DNA of 43,831 nt from positions 1 through 43,831 of the forward strand of contig JAAERO010000444.1 in NCBI GenBank assembly GCA_024230315.1, given 5' to 3'. Of this stretch, positions 34,092 to 43,585 are shown one piece after another. The DNA comes from Hyphomicrobium sp. (GTDB taxonomy: Bacteria > Pseudomonadota > Alphaproteobacteria > Rhizobiales > Hyphomicrobiaceae). The notes beneath the pieces were generated by a model. It ran no database searches and was not told the DNA's origin. It saw nothing but the letters and a program-made list of their open reading frames with translations. The position numbers and the translations under genes are program-made. Each line of letters opens with the position of its first letter. The first letter of the stretch is position 1.

Positions 34092-34850
34092 CTACCACAA
34101 GCTGGTCCACGCCGCACCGATGATGGGCCCGCCTCTGCCCTCCTGGAGCAAGACGACAGAGGCCTCTGTCTCGGGCCGCATAATCGCGGTGCGTGCCAGC
34201 GCTATGCTCAATGGCTTGCCTTTCCATACGCCAACAGGTGACATCTCGCGCACGATATTCGTGTAGGTCAGCGTCTTGCCCTTGTTGTCGCCCTGCTCAA
34301 TGGGAACCTTGGCGGACTTCTGCACAACGGCAAACCAGACAATGGCCCGCTTGAGATCGGTGCCCTGGGGCGCTTCGCCTGCCTCGATGTAGATCGTGTT
34401 GCGCTCGTGCCAGAAACGAATCGGCACGCGCTTCGAGCGAAGCTCGCCCTCAGTTGTCTTTATGGCCTTTTCAATTGTACCCGGCTTGCTGCCGTTCACG
34501 CTCAAAAGACCATTGACGACGACCTGCGGTGTGAAGATCGCGCCATCTCCGCGCGTCTTAGCGTAGGCTTTCTGCCGTTCGCTGTTCTTCTGAGAAGCGA
34601 GCGTGTCTTTCCAACCCAGATAGTCCCAAATATCGACGGGCAGCGTAAGCGCAATAGTGTCGTCTCTTTCCGCGTATTTTTGCAGAACCTGGTCAGCGGG
34701 CGGGCAGGTGTCGCAGCCCTGGCTCGTAAAAAGTTCGAGCACGTTCTTGGGGGGTGGGAAAAACGGATCGAACGGAGCCGTCTGCACCATCACGCCGGAG
34801 GGCGGAATGACGAACGCAATCGTTAGGGCAAGAAATGGAGCCAGCCGCAT
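34092..34850 (-). CDS. DUF1223 family thioredoxin-like exported protein
   Basis: A 252-residue protein with an N-terminal signal-like segment (LAPFLALTIAFVIPPSGVMV) and a thioredoxin-like fold. VLELFTSQGCDTCPPADQVL carries the CxxC redox pair, and PVDIWDYLGWKDTLAS and GAIFTPQVVVNG (with the cis-proline region) match the family. The function is unknown; a redox role in the cell envelope is likely from the motif. It lies downstream of acnA on the same strand, with a 153-bp gap. This grouping recurs in alphaproteobacteria. Confidence 0.9.
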   Translation of the reverse strand: MRLAPFLALTIAFVIPPSGVMVQTAPFDPFFPPPKNVLELFTSQGCDTCPPADQVLQKYAERDDTIALTLPVDIWDYLGWKDTLASQKNSERQKAYAKTRGDGAIFTPQVVVNGLLSVNGSKPGTIEKAIKTTEGELRSKRVPIRFWHERNTIYIEAGEAPQGTDLKRAIVWFAVVQKSAKVPIEQGDNKGKTLTYTNIVREMSPVGVWKGKPLSIALARTAIMRPETEASVVLLQEGRGGPIIGAAWTSLW

Positions 34851-35003
34851 TGTTGCAAACCTAAATCAAACATTGCTGTCGGTAGAGTAAGTCTCATGCC
34901 AGCTTGCTTCAACCGCGTGTCACGAAAGATTGAGTCACTTGAAGACTTAAGGGCCTGTTTGACGAACGCTTTTCGCGTTGACGTGCGTAAAGGATGTTCG
35001 GCA

Positions 35004-37721
35004 TTAAGCGGCAGCCAGATCACGCAGGACGTAGTGCAATATACTGCCGTTTTTGAAGTATTCGAGTTCATCGAGCGTATCTATCCGACACCGGATCGGA
35101 ACCTTTTTGATCGTACCATCGGCAAACGTGATCTCGGCAGTTAAGGTCTGAAGCGGCGCAAGATCGGCAAGGCCGCGAATCATTACAATCTCGTCACCTT
35201 TGAGGCCGAGCGATTGCCAACTCGTGCCCTCATCAAAAACGAACGGCAGCACGCCCATGCCGACCAAGTTCGATCGGTGAATGCGCTCAAACGATTGCGC
35301 GATTACGGCTCTAACGCCCAGCAGTTTCGTGCCTTTTGCCGCCCAGTCGCGTGATGATCCGTTGCCATACTCAGCGCCAGCGAAGATGACGAGCGGCACG
35401 CTTTCGTCACGGTAACGCATGGCCGCGTCATAGATCGACATGGCATCGCCGGAAGGATGCTGAACGGTGAAGCCACCCTCTTTGACATTTCCAGCGGAGT
35501 CTTTGGCCATTTGGTTTTTGATGCGGATGTTGGCGAAGGTTCCCCGCATCATGACTTCGTGGTTGCCGCGCCGCGTGCCGTACTGATTGAAATCTGTGAT
35601 CGCGACGTCGTGCTCGATTAGATATTCTCCCGCGGGCGATGATGGTTTGATCGCTCCGGCCGGCGATATGTGATCGGTTGTGATTTTGTCGCCAAAGAGT
35701 CCCAATATGCGCGCGCCGATTATGTCCGATACTGGATCGTGCGTCTTACTGATCGTCTCGAAGTAGGGCGGACTGCGCACATAAGTGGAGTCGTCGTCCC
35801 AGCCATAAGTCAGGCTGCCAGGGACATCTATGGCGCGCCAGCTTGCATCGCCGTCGAACACGTCGGCGTAGCGCTCCACGAACAGCTCCCTGGTGATGTT
35901 CTGTGCAATAAACTTCTGGATCTCCTGCGAGGACGGCCAGATATCCTTCAAGAATACCGGCTGCCCGTCTTTTCCAGTGCCGAGCGGCTCTTGCGTTAGG
36001 TCCTTTTGCACCGAACCGGCAAGAGCATAGGCAACGACGAGCGGCGGGGACGCCAGATAGTTGGCCTGTACGTCGGGACTGATGCGACCTTCGAAGTTGC
36101 GATTCCCAGACAATACCGCTGCGGCAACGATGTTGTTGTCGTTGATAGCTTCGGAAATTTCCGGCGCGAGCGGCCCGGAGTTTCCGATGCAGGTGGTGCA
36201 TCCAAACCCGACTAGGTTGAATCCAAGCTTGTCGAGGAACGGCTGAAGTCCCGCCGAGTTCAGATACGCCGAGACGACCTGCGAACCCGGCGCCAGCGAC
36301 GTCTTAACCCACGGTTTGCTCTCTAAACCTTTCTCGACGGCTGCACGTGCGAGCAAGCCTGCCGCAATCAGCACGCTGGGGTTTGACGTATTGGTGCAGC
36401 TCGTAATTGCCGCGATGACGACGTCGCCATGCCCGATGTCAAATTCGCGACCCTCGACCTCGACCCGTTCGGCAAGCTCCCCTGGCTTATCGTACTCGGT
36501 CTCTAACGCCTTCGCGAAACCGACGCTAACGTCAGTGAGCGCAATACGCCCTTCCGGACGCTTCGGCCCAGCAAGCGAGGGAACGACGGTCCCCAGATCG
36601 AGTTCCAGCGCATCGGTGAAGATCGGGTCCGCGTCTCCAGCGGTACGAAAAAGTCCTTGCGCTTTTGCGTAAGCCTCGACCAACGCAATGCGGTGGGACT
36701 CACGTCCCGACATGCCAAGGTAGTTCAGCGTCTCGGTGTCGATGGGGAAGAACCCGCATGTTGCCCCGTATTCGGGCGCCATGTTGGCAATAGTGGCGCG
36801 GTCAGCAAGGGGCATCGCGTCGAGGCCAGAGCCGAAGAACTCGACGAATTTCCCGACGACGCCCTTTTTGCGCAGCATCTGCGTGACGGTGAGCACCAGG
36901 TCGGTTGCCGTCACGCCCTCATTGAGCTTACCCGTCAACTTGAATCCGATCACCTCGGGGATGAGCATCGACAGCGGCTGGCCAAGCATAGCTGCCTCTG
37001 CCTCGATGCCGCCGACGCCCCACCCAAGCACGGCGAGAGCGTTGACCATGGTGGTGTGGCTGTCGGTGCCGACGAGCGTGTCAGGAAATGCCAACGTCGT
37101 GCCGCCTTCGAGCGTCTTGGTCCAAACGGTCTGCGCCAGAAACTCCAGGTTGACCTGGTGGCAAATGCCAGTTCCCGGTGGCACGACTCGAAAATTGTCG
37201 AATGCGCTCTGGCCCCATTTCAGGAAGTTATACCGCTCGCCGTTGCGTTGATACTCATGCTCTACGTTGTGCTCGAATGCTTGCGCGCTGCCGAATTCGT
37301 CTACGATGACCGAGTGGTCAATGACGAGATCCACGGGGACCAGCGGGTTGATCTTTTCGGGATCGCCACCGAGTTTCTTCATGCCATCGCGCATGGCCGC
37401 GAGATCGACGACGGCAGGAACGCCTGTGAAATCCTGCATCAGCACCCGCGCCGGCCGGAAGCTGGTCTCCTTGCCAGCCTTGCCTTTGTCCTGGACCCAG
37501 GCCGCCAAAGCCAGAATGTCGTCTTTGGTAACGGACTGGCCATCCTCGTGTCGCAGGAGGTTCTCCAGAAGCACCTTCATCGAGAAGGGCAGCTTCGAGA
37601 TACCCGCAAGCCCATTCTTTTCAGCCTCCGGCAACGAGAAGTAGACGTATGTTCTCCCGTCGACTGCAAGCGTGCTGCGGCACTTGAAACTATCAGGCAA
37701 ATTGGTCGGCTCGTCGCTCAA
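35004..37721 (-). CDS. acnA: Aconitate hydratase A (AcnA)
   Basis: Interconverts citrate and isocitrate in the TCA cycle, using a 4Fe-4S cluster. The 905-residue length fits AcnA. The cluster ligands are C442 (in CTNTSNP), C508 and C511 (GCTTCIG), the classic spacing. [23 protein letters not shown] and [23 protein letters not shown] mark the N-terminal domains, and [17 protein letters not shown] the C-terminal swivel domain. It is divergent from ccmA over a 234-bp gap. The pairing of acnA with the ccm genes is conserved in Hyphomicrobiales. Confidence 0.98.
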   Translation of the reverse strand: MSDEPTNLPDSFKCRSTLAVDGRTYVYFSLPEAEKNGLAGISKLPFSMKVLLENLLRHEDGQSVTKDDILALAAWVQDKGKAGKETSFRPARVLMQDFTGVPAVVDLAAMRDGMKKLGGDPEKINPLVPVDLVIDHSVIVDEFGSAQAFEHNVEHEYQRNGERYNFLKWGQSAFDNFRVVPPGTGICHQVNLEFLAQTVWTKTLEGGTTLAFPDTLVGTDSHTTMVNALAVLGWGVGGIEAEAAMLGQPLSMLIPEVIGFKLTGKLNEGVTATDLVLTVTQMLRKKGVVGKFVEFFGSGLDAMPLADRATIANMAPEYGATCGFFPIDTETLNYLGMSGRESHRIALVEAYAKAQGLFRTAGDADPIFTDALELDLGTVVPSLAGPKRPEGRIALTDVSVGFAKALETEYDKPGELAERVEVEGREFDIGHGDVVIAAITSCTNTSNPSVLIAAGLLARAAVEKGLESKPWVKTSLAPGSQVVSAYLNSAGLQPFLDKLGFNLVGFGCTTCIGNSGPLAPEISEAINDNNIVAAAVLSGNRNFEGRISPDVQANYLASPPLVVAYALAGSVQKDLTQEPLGTGKDGQPVFLKDIWPSSQEIQKFIAQNITRELFVERYADVFDGDASWRAIDVPGSLTYGWDDDSTYVRSPPYFETISKTHDPVSDIIGARILGLFGDKITTDHISPAGAIKPSSPAGEYLIEHDVAITDFNQYGTRRGNHEVMMRGTFANIRIKNQMAKDSAGNVKEGGFTVQHPSGDAMSIYDAAMRYRDESVPLVIFAGAEYGNGSSRDWAAKGTKLLGVRAVIAQSFERIHRSNLVGMGVLPFVFDEGTSWQSLGLKGDEIVMIRGLADLAPLQTLTAEITFADGTIKKVPIRCRIDTLDELEYFKNGSILHYVLRDLAAA

Positions 37722-37955
37722 GTCGTCTTCTCCTCAGCGTTCATGGGTCACCAACTTTCAGCGGCCGAAACTATCACCAGCTTGCGCCGATCTTGCCGGG
37801 GTTAGGCAAATGGGCGCGCATTTGCGCTGGCATCGATGGAAGTGTGCCCCTTATATAGGCCGTCACGCCCTGGGGCCAGCCAGCTTCCTTCCCCTGTTCT
37901 TCGGAAATTCAGGCCGCTTCGCCAGAGCATTTTTCCACGCGGATGACCAACGCCT

Positions 37956-38585
37956 GTGCTGCTCATTGCCGAAAATCTAGTCTTAAGCCGCGGTGGACGG
38001 ACCGTCATTGATGGTCTGTCCCTGCGCTTAAGCAATGGCGAAGCCCTTTTGCTCACCGGCGCCAACGGAGCCGGGAAGACGACGCTTTTGCGCGCCCTTG
38101 CGGGATTCCTGCCGCCTGCGTTCGGCGAAATCCGTATTGAGAATGAAAACGACGATCGCGAGCTTGGAGAGCTGTGCCATTTCGTTGGGCACCTGGATGG
38201 CATCAAGCCGCACCTGACGGCTATGGAGAATCTCGCGTTCTGGGGCGCCTATCTCAATGGGGACAGCTCTGGGAATGGCGGCGATAGACTTACGCGTGCG
38301 CTGAACAAATTTGGGCTCGCAGCTTTGGCTGACGTTCCCGCCGGCTTTCTTTCGGCTGGCCAAAAGCGCCGGCTTGCGCTCTCACGTCTTGCGGCCGCGC
38401 ACCGTCCGCTGTGGCTGTTCGATGAGCCCACCGCGTTGCTTGATGCTGCCTCCCTCACTCTACTGATCGATGCCGTCAACGCGCATCGTGCCGACGGTGG
38501 ACTGGTTATTGCCGCAACGCATTTGCCGCTTGCGTTTAAGAACGCAAAAGAGGTGCGGCTTGGCCCGAAGGAGAAGGCGGCATGA
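37956..38585 (+). CDS. ccmA: Cytochrome c maturation ABC ATPase CcmA
   Basis: The ATPase of the CcmABCD complex that releases haem-loaded CcmE for cytochrome c assembly. The 209-residue protein has a GTG start. Walker A GANGAGKTT is at 35-43, the signature is LSAGQKRRLALSRL, and Walker B is LWLFDEPTALLD. It overlaps ccmB by four bases (ATGA) and opens a five-gene run. It lacks its own nearby ATG in frame, so the GTG start is the best choice. Confidence 0.95.
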   Translation: MLLIAENLVLSRGGRTVIDGLSLRLSNGEALLLTGANGAGKTTLLRALAGFLPPAFGEIRIENENDDRELGELCHFVGHLDGIKPHLTAMENLAFWGAYLNGDSSGNGGDRLTRALNKFGLAALADVPAGFLSAGQKRRLALSRLAAAHRPLWLFDEPTALLDAASLTLLIDAVNAHRADGGLVIAATHLPLAFKNAKEVRLGPKEKAA

Positions 38586-39247
38586 GCGGTTTCTTCACGC
38601 TCGTTGGCCGCGATCTGCGGCTGGCTGTGCGCCAGGGCGGCGCGCTAGGTACGGCTCTCGGTTTCTATCTCGTTGTTGTCGCGATGCTGCCGCTTGGGCT
38701 TGGAGCCGACCTTAAACTGTTGTCGCGCATCGCGCCGGGCATACTGTGGATCGCGCTTCTCTTGTCTGCGCTCCTCTCTCTGGGCCGCGTTTTCGAAAGC
38801 GACTACGAGGATGGCTCGCTCGATGTCTTGACGACGGGCCCGTTGCCGTTGGAACTCGTGACCGCGGCCAAGGCCCTCGCCCATTGGATTTCGACCAGCG
38901 TTCCGCTTGCGCTACTTGCACCCGTCCTGGGCATTCTTCTCAATTTAGAACTGGTGGCCTACCCCGCGCTGGTGGCAACCATGATAATCGGCACACCGGC
39001 CGTGAGCTTCTTGGGTGCAATTGGCGCCGCTCTCACGCTGACGGCACGCCGAGGGGGCTTGCTGATTGCGCTCTTGGTTCTGCCACTTTACGTGCCAACA
39101 CTGATATTCGGCATCGCAGCTATCAGCGCGATGCTCGGACCCGACGATGTGGCGCCCCCGCTTTTGATCCTTACTGCCATATCGCTCGGCGCCATCGTTC
39201 TGGGGCCGTTGGCCGCAGCTGCGGCGCTTCGTACCCAGATGCAGTAA
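38582..39247 (+). CDS. ccmB: Haem exporter permease CcmB
   Basis: An integral membrane partner of CcmA, 221 residues with about six membrane segments. The opening FFTLVGRDLRLAVRQGGALGTALGFYLVVVAMLPLGLG and the segment RVFESDYEDGSLDVL are typical of the family, as is LARWISTSVPLALLAP-like text here read as LAHWISTSVPLALLAP. It acts with CcmC and CcmD in haem handling. The start overlaps ccmA. Confidence 0.95.
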   Translation: MSGFFTLVGRDLRLAVRQGGALGTALGFYLVVVAMLPLGLGADLKLLSRIAPGILWIALLLSALLSLGRVFESDYEDGSLDVLTTGPLPLELVTAAKALAHWISTSVPLALLAPVLGILLNLELVAYPALVATMIIGTPAVSFLGAIGAALTLTARRGGLLIALLVLPLYVPTLIFGIAAISAMLGPDDVAPPLLILTAISLGAIVLGPLAAAAALRTQMQ

Positions 39248-39302
39248 CGCTGCGATTGCAGCTCGATTGCGCTTTGCGCGCGGAAACCTTAGATCAACTT
39301 TG

Positions 39303-40064
39303 ATGCAGACCTTTACTCAGCGCCTAGCCAACCCCACTCAGTTCATGAGGCTGTCCGCACGACTCTTGCCGTGGGTGGCAGGACTTGCGGCCGCAATCAT
39401 CGCTTATGGACTTTACCTAGCATTCTTTGTGGCGCCACCGGACTATCTGCAGGGCGAGATCGCCAGGATCATGTTCGTCCACGTGCCGTCCGCTTGGATT
39501 GCAATGGCGGGCTACGCGTTGATCGCGGTCTCGGCCTTCGGGCTTTTCGTTTTCCGCCATCCGCTGGCGGACGTCTCTGCAAAAGCCGCGGCTCCCATTG
39601 GGGCGGCCTTCACGTTCTTGGCGCTGTTTACCGGCTCGCTGTGGGGCAAGCCGGCGTGGGGCACCTACTGGGTGTGGGATGCGCGGCTGACGTCGGTACT
39701 GATCCTCTTCTTCCTCTATCTCGGTCTCATCGCACTGAGATCGTCGATCGACGACGAAACGTTGGCGAGCAAGCTAACAGCTATCTTAGCGCTTGTCGGC
39801 ATCGTAATGCTGCCGATCATCAAATTTTCTGTCGACTGGGGCAACACGCTGCATCAACCCTCGAGCGTATTGAAGCTCAGTGGCCCAACCATACACTCCT
39901 CCATCCTGACGCCCCTTCTTGTGATAGGGGCGGGCTTTTTGGTGCTGTTCGTTGCCATGCACCTCAAAGCCATGCGCAACGAAATCTTGCGCCGGCGAGT
40001 TAAAGCACTTCAGCTTGCCGAAGTGGCCCGCGCGGCCAGCCAAGTGGTGGCACCGGCGGAGTAA
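39303..40064 (+). CDS. ccmC: Haem transport protein CcmC
   Basis: Membrane protein that loads haem onto CcmE, 253 residues from the ATG at 39303. The tryptophan-rich haem-handling motif is visible as WGKPAWGTYWVWDARLTS, with conserved histidines in MFVHVPSAW and WGNTLHQPSS. Six membrane segments fit the family. A longer frame from 39267 adds 12 residues that are not typical. Between ccmB and ccmC there are 55 bp. Confidence 0.95.
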   Translation: MQTFTQRLANPTQFMRLSARLLPWVAGLAAAIIAYGLYLAFFVAPPDYLQGEIARIMFVHVPSAWIAMAGYALIAVSAFGLFVFRHPLADVSAKAAAPIGAAFTFLALFTGSLWGKPAWGTYWVWDARLTSVLILFFLYLGLIALRSSIDDETLASKLTAILALVGIVMLPIIKFSVDWGNTLHQPSSVLKLSGPTIHSSILTPLLVIGAGFLVLFVAMHLKAMRNEILRRRVKALQLAEVARAASQVVAPAE

Positions 40065-40068
40065 GCAA

Positions 40069-40257
40069 ATGGATCTTGGACCCAACGCCTCTTTCATTTG
40101 GACCGCCTACGGCATGGTAGCTTTCGTCATTGTCGGGCTGATTACCTGGCTTGTCCTCGACGGCCGCGAGCAACAGCGGCGCTTGGCCGACTTTGAAGCG
40201 CGTGGCGTTAAGCGCCGCGCGGGCCCCGAAGCGGTGACGGCGCGTTCGGAGAACTAA
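40069..40257 (+). CDS. ccmD: Haem exporter protein CcmD
   Basis: A small, 62-residue membrane protein that stabilises the CcmABC-CcmE interaction. One membrane helix (FIWTAYGMVAFVIVGLITWLV) is followed by a basic tail (DGREQQRRLADFEARGVKRR), the family pattern. The ATG is four bases after the ccmC stop. It is easily missed because an in-frame extension runs back into ccmC. Confidence 0.93.
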   Translation: MDLGPNASFIWTAYGMVAFVIVGLITWLVLDGREQQRRLADFEARGVKRRAGPEAVTARSEN

Positions 40258-40271
40258 GGTCGAAATCCGCG

Positions 40272-40892
40272 ATGCAGAAACAGTATGACGATCATGCAGC
40301 AACAAGCTCGCCGGGAGCTGCGCCACAGCCGCGCCGCAACCTCAGTTGGGTTGTCGTACCTGGGCTGGTGTTCGCGGCACTAGCGGCGCTGTTCGCTTTC
40401 GCGCTGCAGACTGGCGATCCCTCAAAGCTGCCCTCTGCCCTTATTGGCAAACCGGTCCCGGCCAAAGAGTTTCCACCGCTTGGGAAGCTTGTCGACGCAG
40501 GACAGCGGGTGCCAGGCTTCAAGGGCTCTGATCTTGGCAACGGCAAGGTCAGCATCGTCAATTTTTGGGCGTCGTGGTGCATCCCCTGTGCGGCGGAGCA
40601 CCCTCTCTTGCTTCAGTTGAAGGCGCAGACAGGAGTCGATCTCTACGGTGTCAACCACAAGGACCATCCCGTGGCAGCCCGGCGCTTTCTCGGCCGCTAC
40701 GGCAATCCCTTCAAGGCGGTCGGCATCGATGCTACGGGTCGCGGTGCGATCGAGTGGGGTGTGTATGGCATGCCCGAAACGTTTGTCGTTAACGGTAAGG
40801 GCGAGATTGCCTACAAACACGTGGGGCCAATCTCGCCAGAAAGTTTGGCAACCCAGCTTATCCCAGCGATCAAGAAGGCCCAGGCGGATTAG
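40272..40892 (+). CDS. ccmG: Thiol:disulfide interchange protein CcmG (DsbE)
   Basis: A membrane-anchored periplasmic thioredoxin that reduces apocytochrome c for haem attachment, 206 residues. The N-terminal anchor is at about residues 27-45 (VPGLVFAALAALFAFAL). The redox pair C103 and C106 lies in WASWCIPCAAEHP. GVYGMPETFVVNGKGEI gives the cis-proline loop. The family-typical acidic segment is present in place of other DsbE features. It ends the ccmABCDG run and overlaps the carbonic anhydrase stop by four bases on the opposite strand. The remaining assembly genes (ccmE, ccmF, ccmH) are not in the window. Confidence 0.96.
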   Translation: MQKQYDDHAATSSPGAAPQPRRNLSWVVVPGLVFAALAALFAFALQTGDPSKLPSALIGKPVPAKEFPPLGKLVDAGQRVPGFKGSDLGNGKVSIVNFWASWCIPCAAEHPLLLQLKAQTGVDLYGVNHKDHPVAARRFLGRYGNPFKAVGIDATGRGAIEWGVYGMPETFVVNGKGEIAYKHVGPISPESLATQLIPAIKKAQAD

Positions 40893-41527
40893 AGCGGATA
40901 GAATTCTTTCCGAGAGTGATTCAGAACGGAGAGCGTGCCGGTTGCGATATCGAAATACGCCCCGTGCAGGGATAGCCGCCCCTTTTCCTCAGTCTCGCTA
41001 ACGAATGGGAAGGTTCTCAAGTTCTTGATCGACGTCTTCACGCCTTCCTTCTCTAGTGCCGAAACCTTTACAGCTTGCGGGCTCATCTGATTTGCGGCCA
41101 GAACGTGAAGACGCGCGCTATCGAGCATCGACATCCAGCGCGAGATAAACCGCGCCTCCGTCTGGATGGCTTCGCTTTGGTCAAGTGCAGCCTTTACGCC
41201 GCCGCAACCAGAGTGACCCATGACGATGATGTGTTTGACTCGCAAGTTCAGCACTGCGAACTCGATGGCAGCGGGAATGCCATGAAACTTTCCATCAGTC
41301 TCAAAGGGTGGAACGAGATTTGCGACATTGCGCACAACAAATAGTTCACCTGGCATAGCGCTGAATATTGTTTCAGGGTCCACGCGACTATCGCAGCACG
41401 ATATCAGCATCACCTCGGGGTTCTGCCCGTAGGTTGCTAGTTCTTCATATTGTTCGGCATTGGGGACGAAATGCCGATGCCTGAAACGGTGGAAGCGGTC
41501 GGCGAGGGCTTCAGGAAAGCTGCTCAT
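40889..41527 (-). CDS. Beta-class carbonic anhydrase
   Basis: Interconverts CO2 and bicarbonate in the cytoplasm. From the ATG at 41527 (MSSFPEALADRF) the protein is 212 residues, the normal size. Zinc and catalytic residues are in SCCDSRVDP (C44, D46, R48) and GHSGCGG (H105, C108). LFVVRNVANLVPPF and the C-terminal HGAYFDIATGTLSVL are also conserved. A longer upstream frame gives an unlikely basic leader. It is divergent from the SulP transporter gene, with a 422-bp gap. The pair suggests a joint bicarbonate role. Confidence 0.95.
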   Translation of the reverse strand: MSSFPEALADRFHRFRHRHFVPNAEQYEELATYGQNPEVMLISCCDSRVDPETIFSAMPGELFVVRNVANLVPPFETDGKFHGIPAAIEFAVLNLRVKHIIVMGHSGCGGVKAALDQSEAIQTEARFISRWMSMLDSARLHVLAANQMSPQAVKVSALEKEGVKTSIKNLRTFPFVSETEEKGRLSLHGAYFDIATGTLSVLNHSRKEFYPL

Positions 41528-41949
41528 GGTAAGCTTTCGCCTCCGAGTTCGATTTTGTCTCAGTTTCACGATGCGGCGGGGCCACGGCCGAGCGTCGTTT
41601 TGCCCACCCATCGCTTAAAGCCAACTAGAGAGGAAACGTAAAGGAAGAGCGTCAACGTCTCACGCAGTTTTCGACGCCATCGCAGCAAATGGGTGATTCG
41701 AGCCTGCCCTTCTGGTGAGATTGGCCCACCCGGAGGGGTGGTCGCTTGTCGCAGGCTCTGAAGACGTCGCAAGAATTGCGGTCGATCGGCTAGATGCTGC
41801 AAGGCATGTCGTGGGCGCGGCCCAGGTTGCGGTGTGCACAGGTTGCCGTTATCGTCGCGACCCGCTGGGGACCCCAAAATTAGATCAGCTTTTCCGTCGG
41901 GCGTGCGCCGGCCAGCATGATGACAACACAAATCTAGGCCTGTGCCCGC
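41528..41949. other. 422-bp gap between carbonic anhydrase and sulP genes
   Basis: This stretch separates two divergent genes and should hold both promoters. A minus-strand frame (41566-41931) is open but reads as low-complexity basic and proline-rich text with no family signs. I do not call it a gene, though its end (LTLFLYVSSLVGFKRWVGK) is somewhat protein-like. Confidence 0.4.
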
Positions 41950-43497
41950 ATGAGCTCCTCATATTCGACCAACGCCTTTGGCCGCGATCTTTTGGCCTCC
42001 GGCGTCGTCTTTCTCGTCGCGCTGCCTTTGTGCATGGGCATATCGATCGCGTCAGGCATGTCGCCGATGGCCGGCATCATTACGGGGATTGTCGGCGGCA
42101 TCGTCGTCGGATTCCTGGCCGGCTCCCCATTGCAGGTGAGCGGTCCCGCTGCCGGACTGACGGTTCTCGTCTGGCAGCTGGTGCAAGAGCAGGGCCTAGA
42201 GATGCTCGGCGTCATTGTGCTGTTTGCCGGCCTTTTCCAGTTAGCCGCGGGCATCTTCAAGCTCGGACAATGGTTCCGCGCCGTTTCGCCTGCGGTCATT
42301 CACGGCATGCTAGCCGGCATCGGCGTACTGATCCTCGTCTCGCAGTTCCACGTGATGCTGGACTTTCCGCCGGTCGGCACCGGTATTCAAAACCTGTTGG
42401 GCATTCCAAGCTCGATCATGTCCGCGATCAGTGCAGGGGATTCACATCTGACCGCTGGTCAGATTGGACTGCTCACCATCGTCGTCATTGTGTTGTGGAG
42501 CTCGGTGACGCCGAAGAGCTGGCGAATAGTGCCGGCGCCTTTGGTTGGCGTTCTGGTAGCGATCGTTGCCGCCGCAGTGTTCAAGCTCGATGCGATTCAC
42601 TACGTCAATGTGCCGGACAATATCTGGTCGGTTACAATTTTCCCAACGACAGATAAGTTGATGCGCATTGTCGAGCTGCCGATTCTGATCGGCGCCGTCT
42701 CGATCGCGTTTATCGCCAGCGCCGAGACGCTTCTTTGCGCGACCGCCGTAGATAAGATGCATCGCGGTCCGCGCACCAAATATGATCGCGAGCTGAGCGC
42801 TCAGGGTGTGGGCAATACGATTTGCGGCGTGCTGGGCGTGTTGCCGATGACGGGCGTTATTGTGCGTTCCGGTGCCAATGTGGAAGCGGGTGCTGTGTCG
42901 CGCGTTTCGGCAATTCTGCACGGTGTATGGCTGCTGTTGTTTGTCAGCGTGATCCCCTTCACATTGAGCTACATCCCGGTATCTGCTCTAGCGGCGATCC
43001 TCGTCTATACGGGATACAAGCTTGCCTACCCGAAGGCCGTGCCGGGCTTGCTTAAGTTTGGCATGGCCGAGGTCTTAATTTATGTCGTCACCATAGTGAT
43101 GATCGTTTCAACCAACCTGTTGGCTGGCGTGCTGACCGGTTTGGGTCTGTCGATCATCAAGCTGCTTTATGCCTTCTCGCATCTGGACATTCGCCAGGAG
43201 GAAAACCTGGAAAAGAACCGCGTCGATCTCTATTTGAGGGGATCGGCGACGTTGATACGTCTTCCAAAGCTTGCAGGCGTCCTGGAGCAGCTGAAGCCCA
43301 ATACGCACGTGCACGTGCATATTGAAGAGCTCGACTACATTGATCACGCCTGCATCGATTTGCTGACCAACTGGGATAGCCAGCACAAAACAACCGGTGG
43401 TTCACTCGAGATCGAGTGGGAGGGACTATCGCAGAAATATCACCAGCGCCAGGCAGCGGGAGGCAAAGCTGCGCAGGCCAACAAGGCGGCCTCCTAG
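41950..43497 (+). CDS. SulP family anion transporter with STAS domain
   Basis: A 515-residue inner-membrane transporter of the SulP/SLC26 family. It begins FGRDLLASGVVFLVALPLCMGISIASGMSPMAGIITGIVGGIVVGFLAGSPLQVSGPAAGLTVLV-like text, the family's signature region, followed by about ten to twelve membrane segments. A C-terminal STAS-type domain runs from about residue 430 (NRVDLYLRGSATLIRLPKL, HVHIEELDYIDHACIDLL). Substrates in the family include sulfate and bicarbonate; a carbonic anhydrase gene next door favours bicarbonate. The stop TAG lies inside a palindromic repeat. Confidence 0.93.
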   Translation: MSSSYSTNAFGRDLLASGVVFLVALPLCMGISIASGMSPMAGIITGIVGGIVVGFLAGSPLQVSGPAAGLTVLVWQLVQEQGLEMLGVIVLFAGLFQLAAGIFKLGQWFRAVSPAVIHGMLAGIGVLILVSQFHVMLDFPPVGTGIQNLLGIPSSIMSAISAGDSHLTAGQIGLLTIVVIVLWSSVTPKSWRIVPAPLVGVLVAIVAAAVFKLDAIHYVNVPDNIWSVTIFPTTDKLMRIVELPILIGAVSIAFIASAETLLCATAVDKMHRGPRTKYDRELSAQGVGNTICGVLGVLPMTGVIVRSGANVEAGAVSRVSAILHGVWLLLFVSVIPFTLSYIPVSALAAILVYTGYKLAYPKAVPGLLKFGMAEVLIYVVTIVMIVSTNLLAGVLTGLGLSIIKLLYAFSHLDIRQEENLEKNRVDLYLRGSATLIRLPKLAGVLEQLKPNTHVHVHIEELDYIDHACIDLLTNWDSQHKTTGGSLEIEWEGLSQKYHQRQAAGGKAAQANKAAS

Positions 43498-43585
43498 AGC
43501 AAGATCGTTCTTGATGGAATCGCTCGCCAAGTCCTGGAGGTGTCTGCCAAGAACGTGAATCTTACTCTAAATCAAAAGTGTAGAG
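43491..43585. repeat. Palindromic intergenic repeat, copy 2, at the sulP stop codon
   Basis: The left 34 bases are identical to 31783-31816, and the right 31 bases (43555-43585) match 31850-31880 except for one base. The inner part differs. The arms AGAGCAAGAT and ATCTTACTCT are inverted copies. The sulP stop codon TAG (43495-43497) is part of the repeat's CTAGAG. Confidence 0.9.

Noticed and set aside
36657-37805. Long plus-strand frame of 382 codons opposite acnA
   Set aside because: It lies fully antisense to a clear aconitase gene and has no family signature; long shadow frames are common in GC-rich genes.
41566-41931. Minus-strand frame of 121 codons between the carbonic anhydrase and sulP genes
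   Set aside because: Basic, proline-rich and low-complexity text with no recognisable domain, placed where two divergent promoters are expected.
41715-42656. Plus-strand frame of 313 codons overlapping the start of sulP
   Set aside because: Most of its length is an off-frame reading of the SulP membrane region; the part before sulP has no known domain.
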